This document shows positions 1 through 6,431 of a stretch of DNA of 7,305 bases, in pieces; positions within the stretch are counted from its first letter, which is position 1, and each line of letters opens with the position of its first letter. Origin of the DNA: Hymenobacter sp. (GTDB lineage: Bacteria; Bacteroidota; Bacteroidia; Cytophagales; Hymenobacteraceae); assembly GCA_025362615.1 (NCBI GenBank), contig JANYFQ010000077.1, positions 1-7,305 on the forward strand, written 5' to 3'. The notes beneath the pieces were generated by a model, which searched no databases, was not told the DNA's origin, and worked only from the letters and a program-made list of their open reading frames with translations. The position numbers were made by a program, and so were the translations under genes.

Positions 1-150
1 CCCCCCCACTTCGCGCTGCACGGCTCGCGCCAGAACCGTCCTTTACGCACCGTTTCCGGGCAGCCCTTGGGCACTCGTGGGACGAAGCCCTTCGGGCGAT
101 TCGTCCGACCACTGGGCTACCGGCAACCTTCGGGCTTGGTCGGCTGTTTC
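1..150 (+). other. Non-coding, strongly foldable region upstream of hemA (possible structured RNA or intergenic repeat)
   Basis: No convincing protein is encoded here, although some frames are open. The sequence folds well. GGACGAA (80-86) pairs exactly with TTCGTCC (100-106), and inside it GCCC (87-90) pairs with GGGC (94-97). Outside it AGCCC (62-66) can pair with GGGCT (114-118), and GTG (77-79) with CAC (110-112). A second hairpin at 120-143 pairs CCG with CGG and CAACC with GG(c)TTG around a cUUCGg loop. UUCG loops are stabilising only on the plus strand, so a plus-strand transcript is favoured. I see no RNase P, tmRNA or SRP signature. It may instead be a dispersed intergenic repeat, or the 3' part of an RNA beginning outside the window. 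Confidence 0.4.
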
Positions 151-178
151 GGTCCTATTAAATTAGGACGTAATTTTG
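147..178 (+). promoter_or_regulatory. Predicted Bacteroidota-type promoter of hemA
   Basis: TAATTTTG at 171-178 matches the Bacteroidota -7 consensus TAnnTTTG at every defined position. TTTC at 147-150 matches three of the four bases of the -33 element TTTG, with a 20-bp spacer, inside the usual 19-21. Transcription would begin near 185, giving a leader of about 24 nt before the ATG at 209. An exact dyad GTCCTA-TTAAAT-TAGGAC (152-169) fills the spacer. It could be an operator or, less likely, a weak terminator of the upstream structured region. Confidence 0.55.
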
Positions 179-208
179 CACCCCGATTTCGCGTCGCCTA
201 TCCCCTTT

Positions 209-1486
209 ATGTCCCACCCGTTCAAGGCTGTTAGCCTGTCGTTCAAGAAAGCGCCGTTGGCCGTTCGGGAGCTGCTGGCGCTCGACCAGTCGGATTGTCG
301 TCGGTTGCTCGACACCCTTCACCAAGACCTGAGCCTGAACGATTTGCTGGTGCTGAGCACCTGCAATCGCACCGAAATATACTACGCCGACGAGGCCGAC
401 CGCAGCCGCGAAATCCTCGTCGCGCTGGCCGACCTCAAAGGCCGCGCCGACCTCAATACCTTCCTCCCCTATTTCGAGCTGCTGAACACGGCCGAGGCCG
501 CTACCAACCATTTGTTCGAGGTTTCGATGGGGTTGGACGCGCAGGTGGTGGGCGACGTGCAAATCAGCCACCAAGTGAAAACGGCTTACCAGTGGTCGGC
601 CGATGCCGACGCGGCGGGGCCGTTTCTGCACCGGCTGCTGCACACCATCTTCTTCACCAACAAGCGGGTACAAACCGAAACCGGCTTCCGAGCCGGGGCG
701 GCATCCATCAGCTACGCGGCCCTCGAAATGGTGGAAGAGCTGACCGCCGACATTGCCAACCCCCGCGTGTTGCTGGTGGGCCTGGGCGAAATCGGCTCCG
801 ACGTATGCCGGCACCTGGCCGACCGCAAGGGCTTCGGCGAAGTGGTGCTCTGCAACCGCACCCGCGCCCGCGCCGAGGTGCTGGCCGCCGAGTGCGGCGG
901 CCTGCGCGTGGTGAACTTTGAGGACCTCACCGCCGCGCTGCGCGAGGCCGATGTCGTGATTTCAAGCATCAACCGCCCCGAGCCGTTTTTCACCCGCGAG
1001 CTGGTGGCCAACCTCGACGTACTAAGCTACAAGTTCCTCATCGACTTAAGTGTACCGCGCTCCGTGGCGGCCGACGTAGAAACCGTGCCCGGCGTGCTGA
1101 TGTACAACATCGACGCTATTCAGAGCAAAGCTTCGGCGGCGCTCGAAACCCGGCTGGCGGCCGTGCCGCAGGTGCGCCGCATCATCGCCGAGAGCCTGGC
1201 CGGCCTCGAAGACTGGACCAAGGAAATGCTGGTGTCGCCCATCATCCAGAAGATGAAGGCGAACCTGGAGCACCTCCGCCAGGAAGAGCTGGACCGCTAC
1301 CAAAAGCGGGCTACCCCCGCCGAAAGCAAGCTGCTTGATGAAGCCACTAAAACGCTGATGCAAAAGGTGTTGAAGCAGCACGTACTGCACCTTAAATCGG
1401 CCTGTAAGCGCGATGAGGCCGGCAAGCTGGTAGAGTTGTTGAGCGAATTATTCGACCTGGAAGCACAACCGGAGGCCGCAGGGTAA
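209..1486 (+). CDS. hemA: Glutamyl-tRNA reductase
   Basis: This enzyme reduces glutamyl-tRNA(Glu) with NADPH to glutamate-1-semialdehyde, the first committed step of C5-pathway haem synthesis in the cytoplasm. It is 425 residues, normal for the family. The N-terminal catalytic domain carries STCNRTE at 50-56 with the nucleophilic Cys52, a histidine at 101 matching the conserved catalytic-region His, and GDVQI at 115-119 (GEPQI in E. coli). The Rossmann domain shows GLGEIG at 191-196, then CNRTRARA (215-222) and a SVPR motif near 281. A helical dimerisation domain follows from about 320. I chose ATG 209 over an in-frame TTG at 176 because the TTG lies inside the predicted -7 element and adds residues foreign to the family. 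There is no Shine-Dalgarno sequence. In many bacteria haem controls this enzyme's stability; nothing in this sequence shows how it is regulated here. Confidence 0.96.
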   Translation: MSHPFKAVSLSFKKAPLAVRELLALDQSDCRRLLDTLHQDLSLNDLLVLSTCNRTEIYYADEADRSREILVALADLKGRADLNTFLPYFELLNTAEAATNHLFEVSMGLDAQVVGDVQISHQVKTAYQWSADADAAGPFLHRLLHTIFFTNKRVQTETGFRAGAASISYAALEMVEELTADIANPRVLLVGLGEIGSDVCRHLADRKGFGEVVLCNRTRARAEVLAAECGGLRVVNFEDLTAALREADVVISSINRPEPFFTRELVANLDVLSYKFLIDLSVPRSVAADVETVPGVLMYNIDAIQSKASAALETRLAAVPQVRRIIAESLAGLEDWTKEMLVSPIIQKMKANLEHLRQEELDRYQKRATPAESKLLDEATKTLMQKVLKQHVLHLKSACKRDEAGKLVELLSELFDLEAQPEAAG

Positions 1487-1531
1487 GCAGCAGCCACACC
1501 GTTTTGTACTTTCGTTTTTGTGGGCGCACGA

Positions 1532-1576
1532 AAAACCCCGCTGGAGTAGCTATCAGGCTAGCACCAACGGGGTTTT
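1532..1576. terminator. Bidirectional intrinsic terminator between convergent genes
   Basis: The outer arms AAAACCCCG (1532-1540) and CGGGGTTTT (1568-1576) pair exactly. An inner extension pairs TGG with CCA and TAGC with GCTA. The stem ends in four T on the plus strand and five T on the minus strand, so it can end both hemA and the convergent small gene. Confidence 0.8.
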
Positions 1577-1658
1577 ACAATTGTGCTAAGCAGTAACGCA
1601 AAAGTAAACGCCTATTTCGTCCTTGGCGGTAACTTTTACGTGAGTGCTTAACGCTGGG

Positions 1659-1883
1659 TTATGCGGTTTTGCGCCGGGCGCGGAGCTTGCGAACTGCGTA
1701 AGCAGCGCCGCCGGCCAGGAGCAACGAGGCACCACCGTCGATGGGAACACCGGTGCCGCCACCAGCACCGCCCCCGCCACCAGGACCAGGACCGCCGCCG
1801 CCCGGTACCTGGGCGAGTGATGCGGTGACAGCGCCAATTACGAGTACCGCAATTGCAGCTAAAAGAGTTAGATGCTTCTTCAT
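1659..1883 (-). CDS. Small exported protein with PID-CTERM-like C-terminal sorting signal
   Basis: This is a 74-residue protein. Residues 1-24 form a typical signal peptide: MKKH, a hydrophobic core, then SLA before Q25. Residues 26-45 are almost only Gly and Pro with a few Ala/Thr. VPIDGG (46-51) follows, then a short hydrophobic helix (52-64) and a basic tail RKLRARRK (65-72). That tripartite end matches the PID-CTERM protein-sorting domain named in Bacteroidota, which resembles exosortase or sortase-type signals; I recall the family and could not check it. The likely fate is export, anchoring in the inner membrane by the C-terminal helix and possible processing at the PID motif. No functional domain lies between the two signals. 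The ATG at 1883-1881 gives the signal peptide directly and has no Shine-Dalgarno. It is convergent with hemA and shares its terminator. An overlapping frame at 1586-1837 is a GC-driven shadow. Confidence 0.75.
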   Translation of the reverse strand: MKKHLTLLAAIAVLVIGAVTASLAQVPGGGGPGPGGGGGAGGGTGVPIDGGASLLLAGGAAYAVRKLRARRKTA

Positions 1884-2171
1884 ACTGGTGGTTTAGGGGT
1901 TTAAAAAGGTGAAGTTGAGTTTGTGTTTTTGAGGTTTTTCGTAGCTAACTAAACTAATAGCCTTCGTTACGCACACGTTTCAAACGGCGGTACGTACGGG
2001 CAAAGTTGGCAATACGGATGCAAGATAAGCTGAATTTTTAATTCAGAACATCGGCGCAACCGCACAGATGCCGCTTTTTTGCTGCGCTACGTCATACTTT
2101 TCTGGGAAATACTGCCCAAATAGAGGTTTTAGGGCTAGCGAAAAGGCTGAAATTTATTTCCAAAAAATAGT
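1884..2171. other. AT-richer gap between the activator gene and the small exported-protein gene
   Basis: Both neighbours are transcribed leftward, so this 288-bp gap should hold the end of the activator transcript and the promoter of the small gene. I see no coding sequence. The clearest structure is the dyad CTGAATT-TTT-AATTCAG (2030-2046), listed separately. A weak -7-like TAGTTTAG on the minus strand (1956-1949) has a TTTG upstream, but at 24 bp instead of 19-21, so no promoter is claimed. Base composition is clearly lower in GC than the genes. Confidence 0.6.
2030..2046. promoter_or_regulatory. Perfect 7-bp dyad in the gap upstream of the small exported-protein gene
   Basis: CTGAATT and AATTCAG flank a 3-base centre. 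On the minus strand it lies about 125 bases after the activator stop codon and about 145 bases before the small gene's start. It could be an operator or a weak terminator. The stem has few GC pairs and no T-tract directly follows it, so a terminator is the weaker reading. Confidence 0.35.
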
Positions 2172-4346
2172 TCACACGCCTACCAAGACCCGGCGGATGC
2201 CCAATTTCTTCATCCGGGCCTCCAGTGTTTTGGGGTTGATGTCGAGCAGCAAGGCGGCGCCCTGCCGGCCGCTTACCCGGCCCCCGGTTTGGGCGAGGGC
2301 CGCCAGAATATGGTCGCGCTCCTGGTCGCGCAGGGTCTTGACGGCTGGGGGCTGCGCTGGCTGACTGGCAGCCGTCGGAAGCAGGAGCCGGGTGTCGTCC
2401 GGCGGCGGGCCGGCCAGGGGCCAGCCACCGGATGGGGCGCTTTGGCTTATTTCAACCCACGGGCCGGGGCTGAGGATGAGGGCGCGTTCGAGGGTGTGTT
2501 CCAGCTCGCGGATGTTGCCGGGCCAGGGGTTGGCTTGCAGGGCGGCCAGGTCGGCGGGGCGCAGGGCGAGGTTGGGTTTGCCGAGGCGCTTGCCGAGGAG
2601 GTGGATGAAGTGGCGGGCCAGGGGTTCGATGTCGGGGCGGCGCTCGCGCAGCGGGGCCAGGGCGATGGGAAACACGTTGAGGCGGTAGTAGAGGTCGGCG
2701 CGGAAGCGGCCGGCGGCTACTTCGTCGGCCAGCACCCGGTTGGTGGCGGCGATGACGCGGGCATCGGTGCGCAGCACCTTGCTGCCGCCCAGGCGCTCGA
2801 ACTCTTTTTCCTGGAGCACCCGCAGCAGCTTGGCCTGCAAATCGAGCGGCAGCTCGCCTACTTCGTCCAGGAAGATGGTGCCGCCGTCGGCCAGCTCAAA
2901 CTTGCCGATGCGGCGCTCGACGGCCCCGGTGAAAGCCCCTTTTTCGTGACCGAACAACTCGCTTTCAATAAGCTGTGCGGGCAGCGCGGCGCAGTTGAGC
3001 TTGACCAGCGCCCGCCCGTGCCGGGGCGAGGCCGTGTGAATGGCCCGCGCCACCAACTCCTTGCCGGTGCCGGTTTCGCCGCTGATGAGCACGGTGGCCG
3101 CAGTGGGGGCCACCTGGCCGATGAGCCGCTGGGTTTCGCGCAGGGCCGGGCTGTGGCCCACCAGCAGGCCGTTGGGTGCCCCGGAGCGGGCGGTGGCGTT
3201 GATTTCGTCAATCAAATAGCTGCGCTCCTGCTCAATCTGGGCCTTGAGGTTTTCCAGCTCCTCGAAGGCGAAGAGGTTTTCGAGGGCCAGGGCCACCTGG
3301 GGCAGCAGGCTCTGCACGGTAGTGTGCTCGTCGGGGCCGAAGGCGTTTTCGTCGGCCGCGGCCAGGGTAAGCACGGCGGCGCTGTCGGGGCGCTGCCACA
3401 CCGGGGCGATGAGCATGGCGCGGGTGTGGTAAGCCTCGTACACGTAGCGCAGGCGCGGGAAGCGCACGGCCAGGGCCTTGAAGTCGGGGCCGGCGAAAAG
3501 GCCGGGGTTTTTGAGCAGCTCGTGGAGTTGCTGCGAGATGCCGTCGGGGTCGCGCAACGAGGGGTCGGCCGCGCGCAGGGTGGCGGGGCTGAGGGCAGCC
3601 AGCGGCTCGCCGGCGGCGGGGCGCATGAACTCGGCAAAGGCCTCGAACGCCCGGCCGGCCGTGGCCCGCTGCACCCGCAAACTGAAGTAACTGAAGGGCA
3701 CAACGCGCCCCAGCTCTTCGGCAATGGCCCGAAACAGCGGCTCGCGCTCCTTATAGTGCAGCAGCGCGTGGGTGACGTTGAGTTGCAGGCTGCGCTCGCG
3801 CTCGCGGCGGGCTACGTCCTCAAACGTCAGGGTGTTGGCCACGGCTACGGCCACGAGGCTGCTTATCTTTTCGAGGAGCTGCTCGTCGGCCAGCGTCAGT
3901 TCGGGGCGGCGGCGGGCGGTGAGCATCAGGAAGCCGAGGAGGCGGCCGGCGGCGCGCAGGGGCACAGCGGTGAGGTAGCGCAGGCCGGCCTGTTGCATAT
4001 GCCGGAACGGCTCGAAATCGGGGTATTTGGCGAAGTAGTCCGGCAACTCGACGCGCTGCAGGCGCGGGTCGTCGCGCAACAGCTCGATGGGCGAGCCGGC
4101 GATGGGCGTGAAGTAAGGCGGCATGGCCGCCCCGGCGTGCTCGGGCAGCGAAACCGGGCCGGCGTAGCTGCGAAAGAAGAGGCGCTTGTTTTTCAGCTCC
4201 GCGTCGAAAATGCTGATGCCGATGAGGTCGAAGGGAAAAATGAGGCGCAGTTGGGTGGTGACGATGGTAAACAGCTCGTCTTTGTCGCGCAGCGTGGCAA
4301 TGGCCTCGTTGAGGTGCAGCAGTAAGGTGTCGTCGGCCTGGGTCAT
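2172..4346 (-). CDS. Sigma-54-dependent transcriptional activator with tandem GAF-like regions
   Basis: This 724-residue bacterial enhancer-binding protein uses ATP to remodel sigma-54 RNA polymerase. Residues 10-175 look like a GAF domain. Residues 190-365 look like a second, more divergent GAF domain, and a linker probably forming a coiled coil follows to about 385. The AAA+ domain (about 395-625) has Walker A GETGTGKE (423-430), the sigma-54 contact loop GAFTGA (470-475), Walker B IFLDE (491-495) and a sensor II region NIRELEH (611-617), all intact. A Pro-rich linker leads to a Fis-type helix-turn-helix (about 675-718). There is no response-regulator receiver domain, so control should come from a ligand or partner acting on the GAF regions, as in FhlA or NorR; the ligand is unknown. 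The ATG at 4346 has AGGA four bases upstream. It is divergent from the efflux genes, which makes them the first candidate targets. A long antisense frame at 2289-4325 is a shadow. Confidence 0.93.
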   Translation of the reverse strand: MTQADDTLLLHLNEAIATLRDKDELFTIVTTQLRLIFPFDLIGISIFDAELKNKRLFFRSYAGPVSLPEHAGAAMPPYFTPIAGSPIELLRDDPRLQRVELPDYFAKYPDFEPFRHMQQAGLRYLTAVPLRAAGRLLGFLMLTARRRPELTLADEQLLEKISSLVAVAVANTLTFEDVARRERERSLQLNVTHALLHYKEREPLFRAIAEELGRVVPFSYFSLRVQRATAGRAFEAFAEFMRPAAGEPLAALSPATLRAADPSLRDPDGISQQLHELLKNPGLFAGPDFKALAVRFPRLRYVYEAYHTRAMLIAPVWQRPDSAAVLTLAAADENAFGPDEHTTVQSLLPQVALALENLFAFEELENLKAQIEQERSYLIDEINATARSGAPNGLLVGHSPALRETQRLIGQVAPTAATVLISGETGTGKELVARAIHTASPRHGRALVKLNCAALPAQLIESELFGHEKGAFTGAVERRIGKFELADGGTIFLDEVGELPLDLQAKLLRVLQEKEFERLGGSKVLRTDARVIAATNRVLADEVAAGRFRADLYYRLNVFPIALAPLRERRPDIEPLARHFIHLLGKRLGKPNLALRPADLAALQANPWPGNIRELEHTLERALILSPGPWVEISQSAPSGGWPLAGPPPDDTRLLLPTAASQPAQPPAVKTLRDQERDHILAALAQTGGRVSGRQGAALLLDINPKTLEARMKKLGIRRVLVGV

Positions 4347-4350
4347 AAAT

Positions 4351-4366
4351 TCCTGAAATAGCAGGA
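4351..4366. promoter_or_regulatory. Dyad overlapping the activator's ribosome-binding site
   Basis: TCCTG-AAATAG-CAGGA is an exact 5-bp inverted repeat with a 6-base centre. Read on the minus strand, its second arm contains the AGGA placed four bases before the activator ATG. It could be an autoregulatory operator or an mRNA hairpin that hides the ribosome-binding site. The half-site TTCCTGA (4350-4356) recurs at 4383-4389, 33 bp away, about three helical turns. Confidence 0.4.
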
Positions 4367-4483
4367 GACGGTAACCGGGTATTTCCTGATATGTTGGGAT
4401 TTTTTTTACTGACCGGACTGTGTGATAAAAGCCCTTTATTGGCTATTGGCCTGTAAAACAAAGGAATGGCCGACGTTACGGGT

Positions 4484-4499
4484 GCGGGCATTTGCCCGC
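4484..4499. promoter_or_regulatory. Perfect inverted repeat beside the efflux promoter candidate
   Basis: GCGGGCA-TT-TGCCCGC is an exact 7-bp dyad ending seven bases before the -24 element. It is followed by TTTAT, so as RNA it could also be a short terminator-like hairpin. At this distance an operator is more plausible than a sigma-54 upstream activating site, which normally lies 80-150 bp upstream. Confidence 0.4.
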
Positions 4500-4506
4500 T
4501 TTATCG

Positions 4507-4521
4507 TGGCACAGCTTTCGG
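4507..4521 (+). promoter_or_regulatory. Candidate sigma-54 (-24/-12) promoter of the efflux cluster
   Basis: TGGCAC-N5-TCGG resembles the consensus TGGCAC-N5-TTGC. The -24 part is exact, and the -12 part differs at two of four positions, including C of the key GC. Spacing is correct. It would start transcription near 4532, leaving a leader of about 20 nt before tolC. Support comes from the sigma-54 activator encoded divergently. Confidence 0.4.
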
Positions 4522-4553
4522 TAAGGGCGGCCGTACATTCTTCTGACTTAGTT

Positions 4554-5912
4554 ATGCTTTCACGATTTTCTGCCTTTGGCCTGCTCGGCGCGGTGATGGC
4601 CTGCCTGGCCCAGCCCGTGCGGGCGCAGGCACCGGGCGGGGCGGCCGGCGGTGGCATTATTGCCGACTCGCTGACGCTCGACGGCACGCTCCGTTCGGTG
4701 CTCGAAGCCAACCCGACCCTCACCAACCTCAGCGAGCTGGCCAACGCCGCCACCGGCCGCCTGGCCCAGACGCGCACCGGCCTGCTGCCCCAAATCACGG
4801 GCACGGCCACCTATACCTACCTCAACCCGGTGGCGCAGGTGAACTTCCCGAGCGGGCCGAACGGCGAAACGTCGCCGCTGAAATTCGTGCCCAACAACAA
4901 CTACGACGCCCGCATCACGGCGCAGTACCTGCTGCTCGACTTCGGGCGCAACGCCGCCACCGTGCGTCTGGCCGAAAGCCAGGTGACGACGGCCCAGGAC
5001 AACGTGGCCGTGAGCCGCCGCGACCTGGCTTTTAGTGCGGTGCAGGTGTATTACAACATCCTGTTCATGCGCGAGAGCCTGCGGGTGCAAGACCAGCAGA
5101 TTGCCAGCCTCCGCGCCCACCGCAACGAAATGCAGAAGCGGGCCGAGGCCGGCGTGAGCACCCGCTTCGACGTGACGACGACCGACGTGCGCATCACGCA
5201 GGCCCAAAACGTCAAAATAGACCTGCAAAACCAGCTCGACAACCAGCAGGTACAGCTGGCCCGCCTGCTGCACAAACCCGCTACGGCCGACGTGCCCGTG
5301 CGTGGCCGCCTCAGCTACCAGCCCCAACCCGTGGACCTGGCCGCCGCCCTGGCCCTGGCCGCCGCCAACCGCCCCGAAGTGAAACTGGCCCGCGACGCCG
5401 AAGCCACCGCCGACCTGCAAGCCCGCCTCATCGAGCGCAGCAACCTGCCCAACCTGGGCATCGGGGCGCAGGTGGGGGCCAAAAACGGCTACCAGCCCAA
5501 CATCGACCAAATCCGGCCCAACGTGGTGGGCGTGGTGCAACTGTCGGTGCCGATTTACGACGGCAACAAGAACAAAAACCAGCGCGTGGAAGCCGCCGCC
5601 AACATCCGCGCCGCCCAGGCCCGTACCCAGGACGCGCAGGAGCAAATCCGGGCCGATGTGCGGCAGGCGGCCAACAACCTGGGCAGCAGCCAGCTTCGTT
5701 ACGACAACGCCACCCAGCAAGTGGCCCAGGCCACCGAGGCCCTCGCCAAAGCCCAGGCCCGCTACCGCTACGGCGTGGGCGCCAACCTCGACGTGCTCGA
5801 CGCTGAAACTCAGCTTGCCCAAGCGCGGCTGGCCAAGGCGCAGGCTACTTACAGCTACACGTTGGGGCAGTACCAGCTGAAACGCGCCACGGGGGAGGTG
5901 GTATGGAAGTAA
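4554..5912 (+). CDS. TolC-family outer-membrane efflux protein
   Basis: This 452-residue protein should form a trimeric outer-membrane barrel with a periplasmic helical tunnel, the exit duct of a tripartite pump. The signal peptide is residues 1-26 (MLSRF, hydrophobic core, cut after AQA); VMAC at 14-17 is only a poor lipobox. Two OEP repeats follow. The first starts with LTLDGTLRSVLEANP and includes a barrel segment around TATYTYL. The second starts with VDLAAALALAAANRPEV and includes VVGVVQLSVPIYDGNKN. Both end in long Ala/Gln-rich helices, the last closing with RYRYGVGANLDVLDAETQL. ATG 4554 is chosen over an in-frame ATG at 4422 because it starts the signal peptide; the upstream extension lacks coding character and covers the promoter candidate. 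No Shine-Dalgarno sequence is seen. Oddly, the TAA stop is part of a REP-like repeat. The substrate is unknown. Confidence 0.93.
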   Translation: MLSRFSAFGLLGAVMACLAQPVRAQAPGGAAGGGIIADSLTLDGTLRSVLEANPTLTNLSELANAATGRLAQTRTGLLPQITGTATYTYLNPVAQVNFPSGPNGETSPLKFVPNNNYDARITAQYLLLDFGRNAATVRLAESQVTTAQDNVAVSRRDLAFSAVQVYYNILFMRESLRVQDQQIASLRAHRNEMQKRAEAGVSTRFDVTTTDVRITQAQNVKIDLQNQLDNQQVQLARLLHKPATADVPVRGRLSYQPQPVDLAAALALAAANRPEVKLARDAEATADLQARLIERSNLPNLGIGAQVGAKNGYQPNIDQIRPNVVGVVQLSVPIYDGNKNKNQRVEAAANIRAAQARTQDAQEQIRADVRQAANNLGSSQLRYDNATQQVAQATEALAKAQARYRYGVGANLDVLDAETQLAQARLAKAQATYSYTLGQYQLKRATGEVVWK

Positions 5913-5935
5913 CGCGGGTTTTCAACCCGCGCGTT
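5909..5935 (+). repeat. REP-like hairpin, copy 1 (supplies the tolC stop codon)
   Basis: The core is CGCGGGTT-TTC-AACCCGCG, an 8-bp stem with a 3-base loop, preceded at its foot by GTAA and followed by CGTT. The TAA at 5910-5912 is the stop codon of the tolC-like gene. Its 27 bases are the exact reverse complement of copy 2 (5974-6000), with 38 bases between. The first 32 bases from 5909 also recur exactly from 6405. Confidence 0.92.
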
Positions 5936-5973
5936 GGGGCAGAAAGCCCTTGTATTGTTGTTGCTACGTTACG

Positions 5974-6000
5974 AACGCGCGGGTTGAAAACCCGCGTTAC
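5974..6000 (-). repeat. REP-like hairpin, copy 2 (abuts the uspA start)
   Basis: This is the exact 27-base reverse complement of copy 1. Its GTTAC end lies three bases before the uspA ATG, so the hairpin covers the place where a ribosome would normally land. Bases 5978-6001 recur exactly at 6509-6532. Confidence 0.92.
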
Positions 6001-6003
6001 CGC

Positions 6004-6408
6004 ATGACCATCCTTTGCCCCGTTGATTTCTCGGCCCACTCCGCTGCCCTCGTGGCGCTGGCGGCGGGGCTGGCGGCGGGCGAGGGTGCCGAGTTGCGGT
6101 TGCTGCACGTATGCGAGCCGCCCGAAACCGGGGCGGCGGCTGTCGCGCCGGCCGACTGCGCCGCCCACCTGGCCCGGCTGCAAGCGGCGGCGGGCGCGGC
6201 GGGTGCCGCGCACGTAACCACCGGTGTGCTGCGCGGCGAGGCCGCCGCCACCATCGTGGCCGAAGCCCGCCACCGCCGCGCCGACCTGATTGTGATTGGC
6301 GCCCACGGCCAAACGGGCCTCTCGCGCTTTCTGATGGGCAACACCGCCGAAGCCGTGCTGCGCACCGCCCCTTGCCCCACCCTGCTCGTGCGCGAACCCC
6401 TGCGGTAA
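6004..6408 (+). CDS. Universal stress protein, UspA family, single domain
   Basis: This 134-residue cytoplasmic protein has an alpha/beta UspA fold. It begins MTILCPVDFSAHSAALVALA, the usual first strand with the nucleotide-contact Asp8, then LRLLHV for strand two. Near the C-terminus GAHGQTGLSRFLMGNTAE fits the ATP-binding signature G-2X-G-9X-G(S/T), except that Asn follows the last Gly before Thr. It therefore probably binds ATP. The end CPTLLVRE is the usual last strand. The middle is short and very Ala-rich. ATG 6004 gives the family N-terminus; an upstream extension from 5950 would translate the repeat. It sits between outer-membrane factor and membrane-fusion protein genes, an unusual place, and repeats fill both gaps. 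Its stop TAA belongs to copy 3. Its role is unknown; a nucleotide- or stress-sensing link to the pump is only inference. Confidence 0.88.
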   Translation: MTILCPVDFSAHSAALVALAAGLAAGEGAELRLLHVCEPPETGAAAVAPADCAAHLARLQAAAGAAGAAHVTTGVLRGEAAATIVAEARHRRADLIVIGAHGQTGLSRFLMGNTAEAVLRTAPCPTLLVREPLR

Positions 6409-6431
6409 CGCGGGTTTTCAACCCGCGCGTT
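6405..6431 (+). repeat. REP-like hairpin, copy 3 (supplies the uspA stop codon)
   Basis: This is identical to copy 1 over its full length and for five more bases (6405-6436 equals 5909-5940). Its TAA at 6406-6408 ends uspA exactly as copy 1 ends tolC. It is in direct orientation with copy 1, 496 bp away. Confidence 0.92.

Larger units (their letters stand above)
4347..4553. other. Divergent regulatory region between the activator and the tolC-like gene
   Basis: This 207-bp non-coding region is AT-richer than its flanks. From left to right it holds the TCCTG/CAGGA dyad (4351-4366), a second TTCCTGA (4383-4389), a run of eight T (4400-4407), a perfect tandem TATTGGC pair (4437-4450), a GCGGGCA-TT-TGCCCGC dyad (4484-4499) and a sigma-54-like element (4507-4521). 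I found no convincing TAnnTTTG promoter in either direction. An open frame from 4422 runs through it into tolC but lacks coding character. Confidence 0.6.

Noticed and set aside
176..208. TTG start that would lengthen hemA by 11 residues
   Set aside because: The TTG lies within the exact TAATTTTG promoter element, and the added residues are unlike the GluTR N-terminus; ATG 209 fits.
1586..1837. 83-codon minus-strand frame overlapping the small exported protein
   Set aside because: It overlaps the better candidate almost fully, lacks a membrane-export layout, and runs into the gap and terminator side.
1949..1984. Promoter of the small exported-protein gene (minus-strand TTTG and TAGTTTAG)
   Set aside because: The spacer is 24 bp, outside the usual 19-21, and the -7 element has a mismatch; not strong enough to list.
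2289..4325. Very long open frame (678 codons) antisense to the sigma-54 activator
   Set aside because: It is Gly/Ala/Gln-rich with no domain, and mirrors a high-GC gene whose opposite strand has complete motifs (Walker A, GAFTGA, HTH).
4422..4553. Longer tolC start at ATG 4422
   Set aside because: It would bury the signal peptide behind 44 residues and cover the dyads and the sigma-54-like promoter.
4560..5822. 420-codon open frame antisense to the tolC-like gene
   Set aside because: It is His/Gly/Val-rich with no family features; a GC-bias shadow of a clear TolC protein.
5934..5960. Separate promoter for uspA in the spacer between repeat copies 1 and 2 (TTG and TATTGTTG)
   Set aside because: The spacer is only 16 bp and the -7 element is imperfect.
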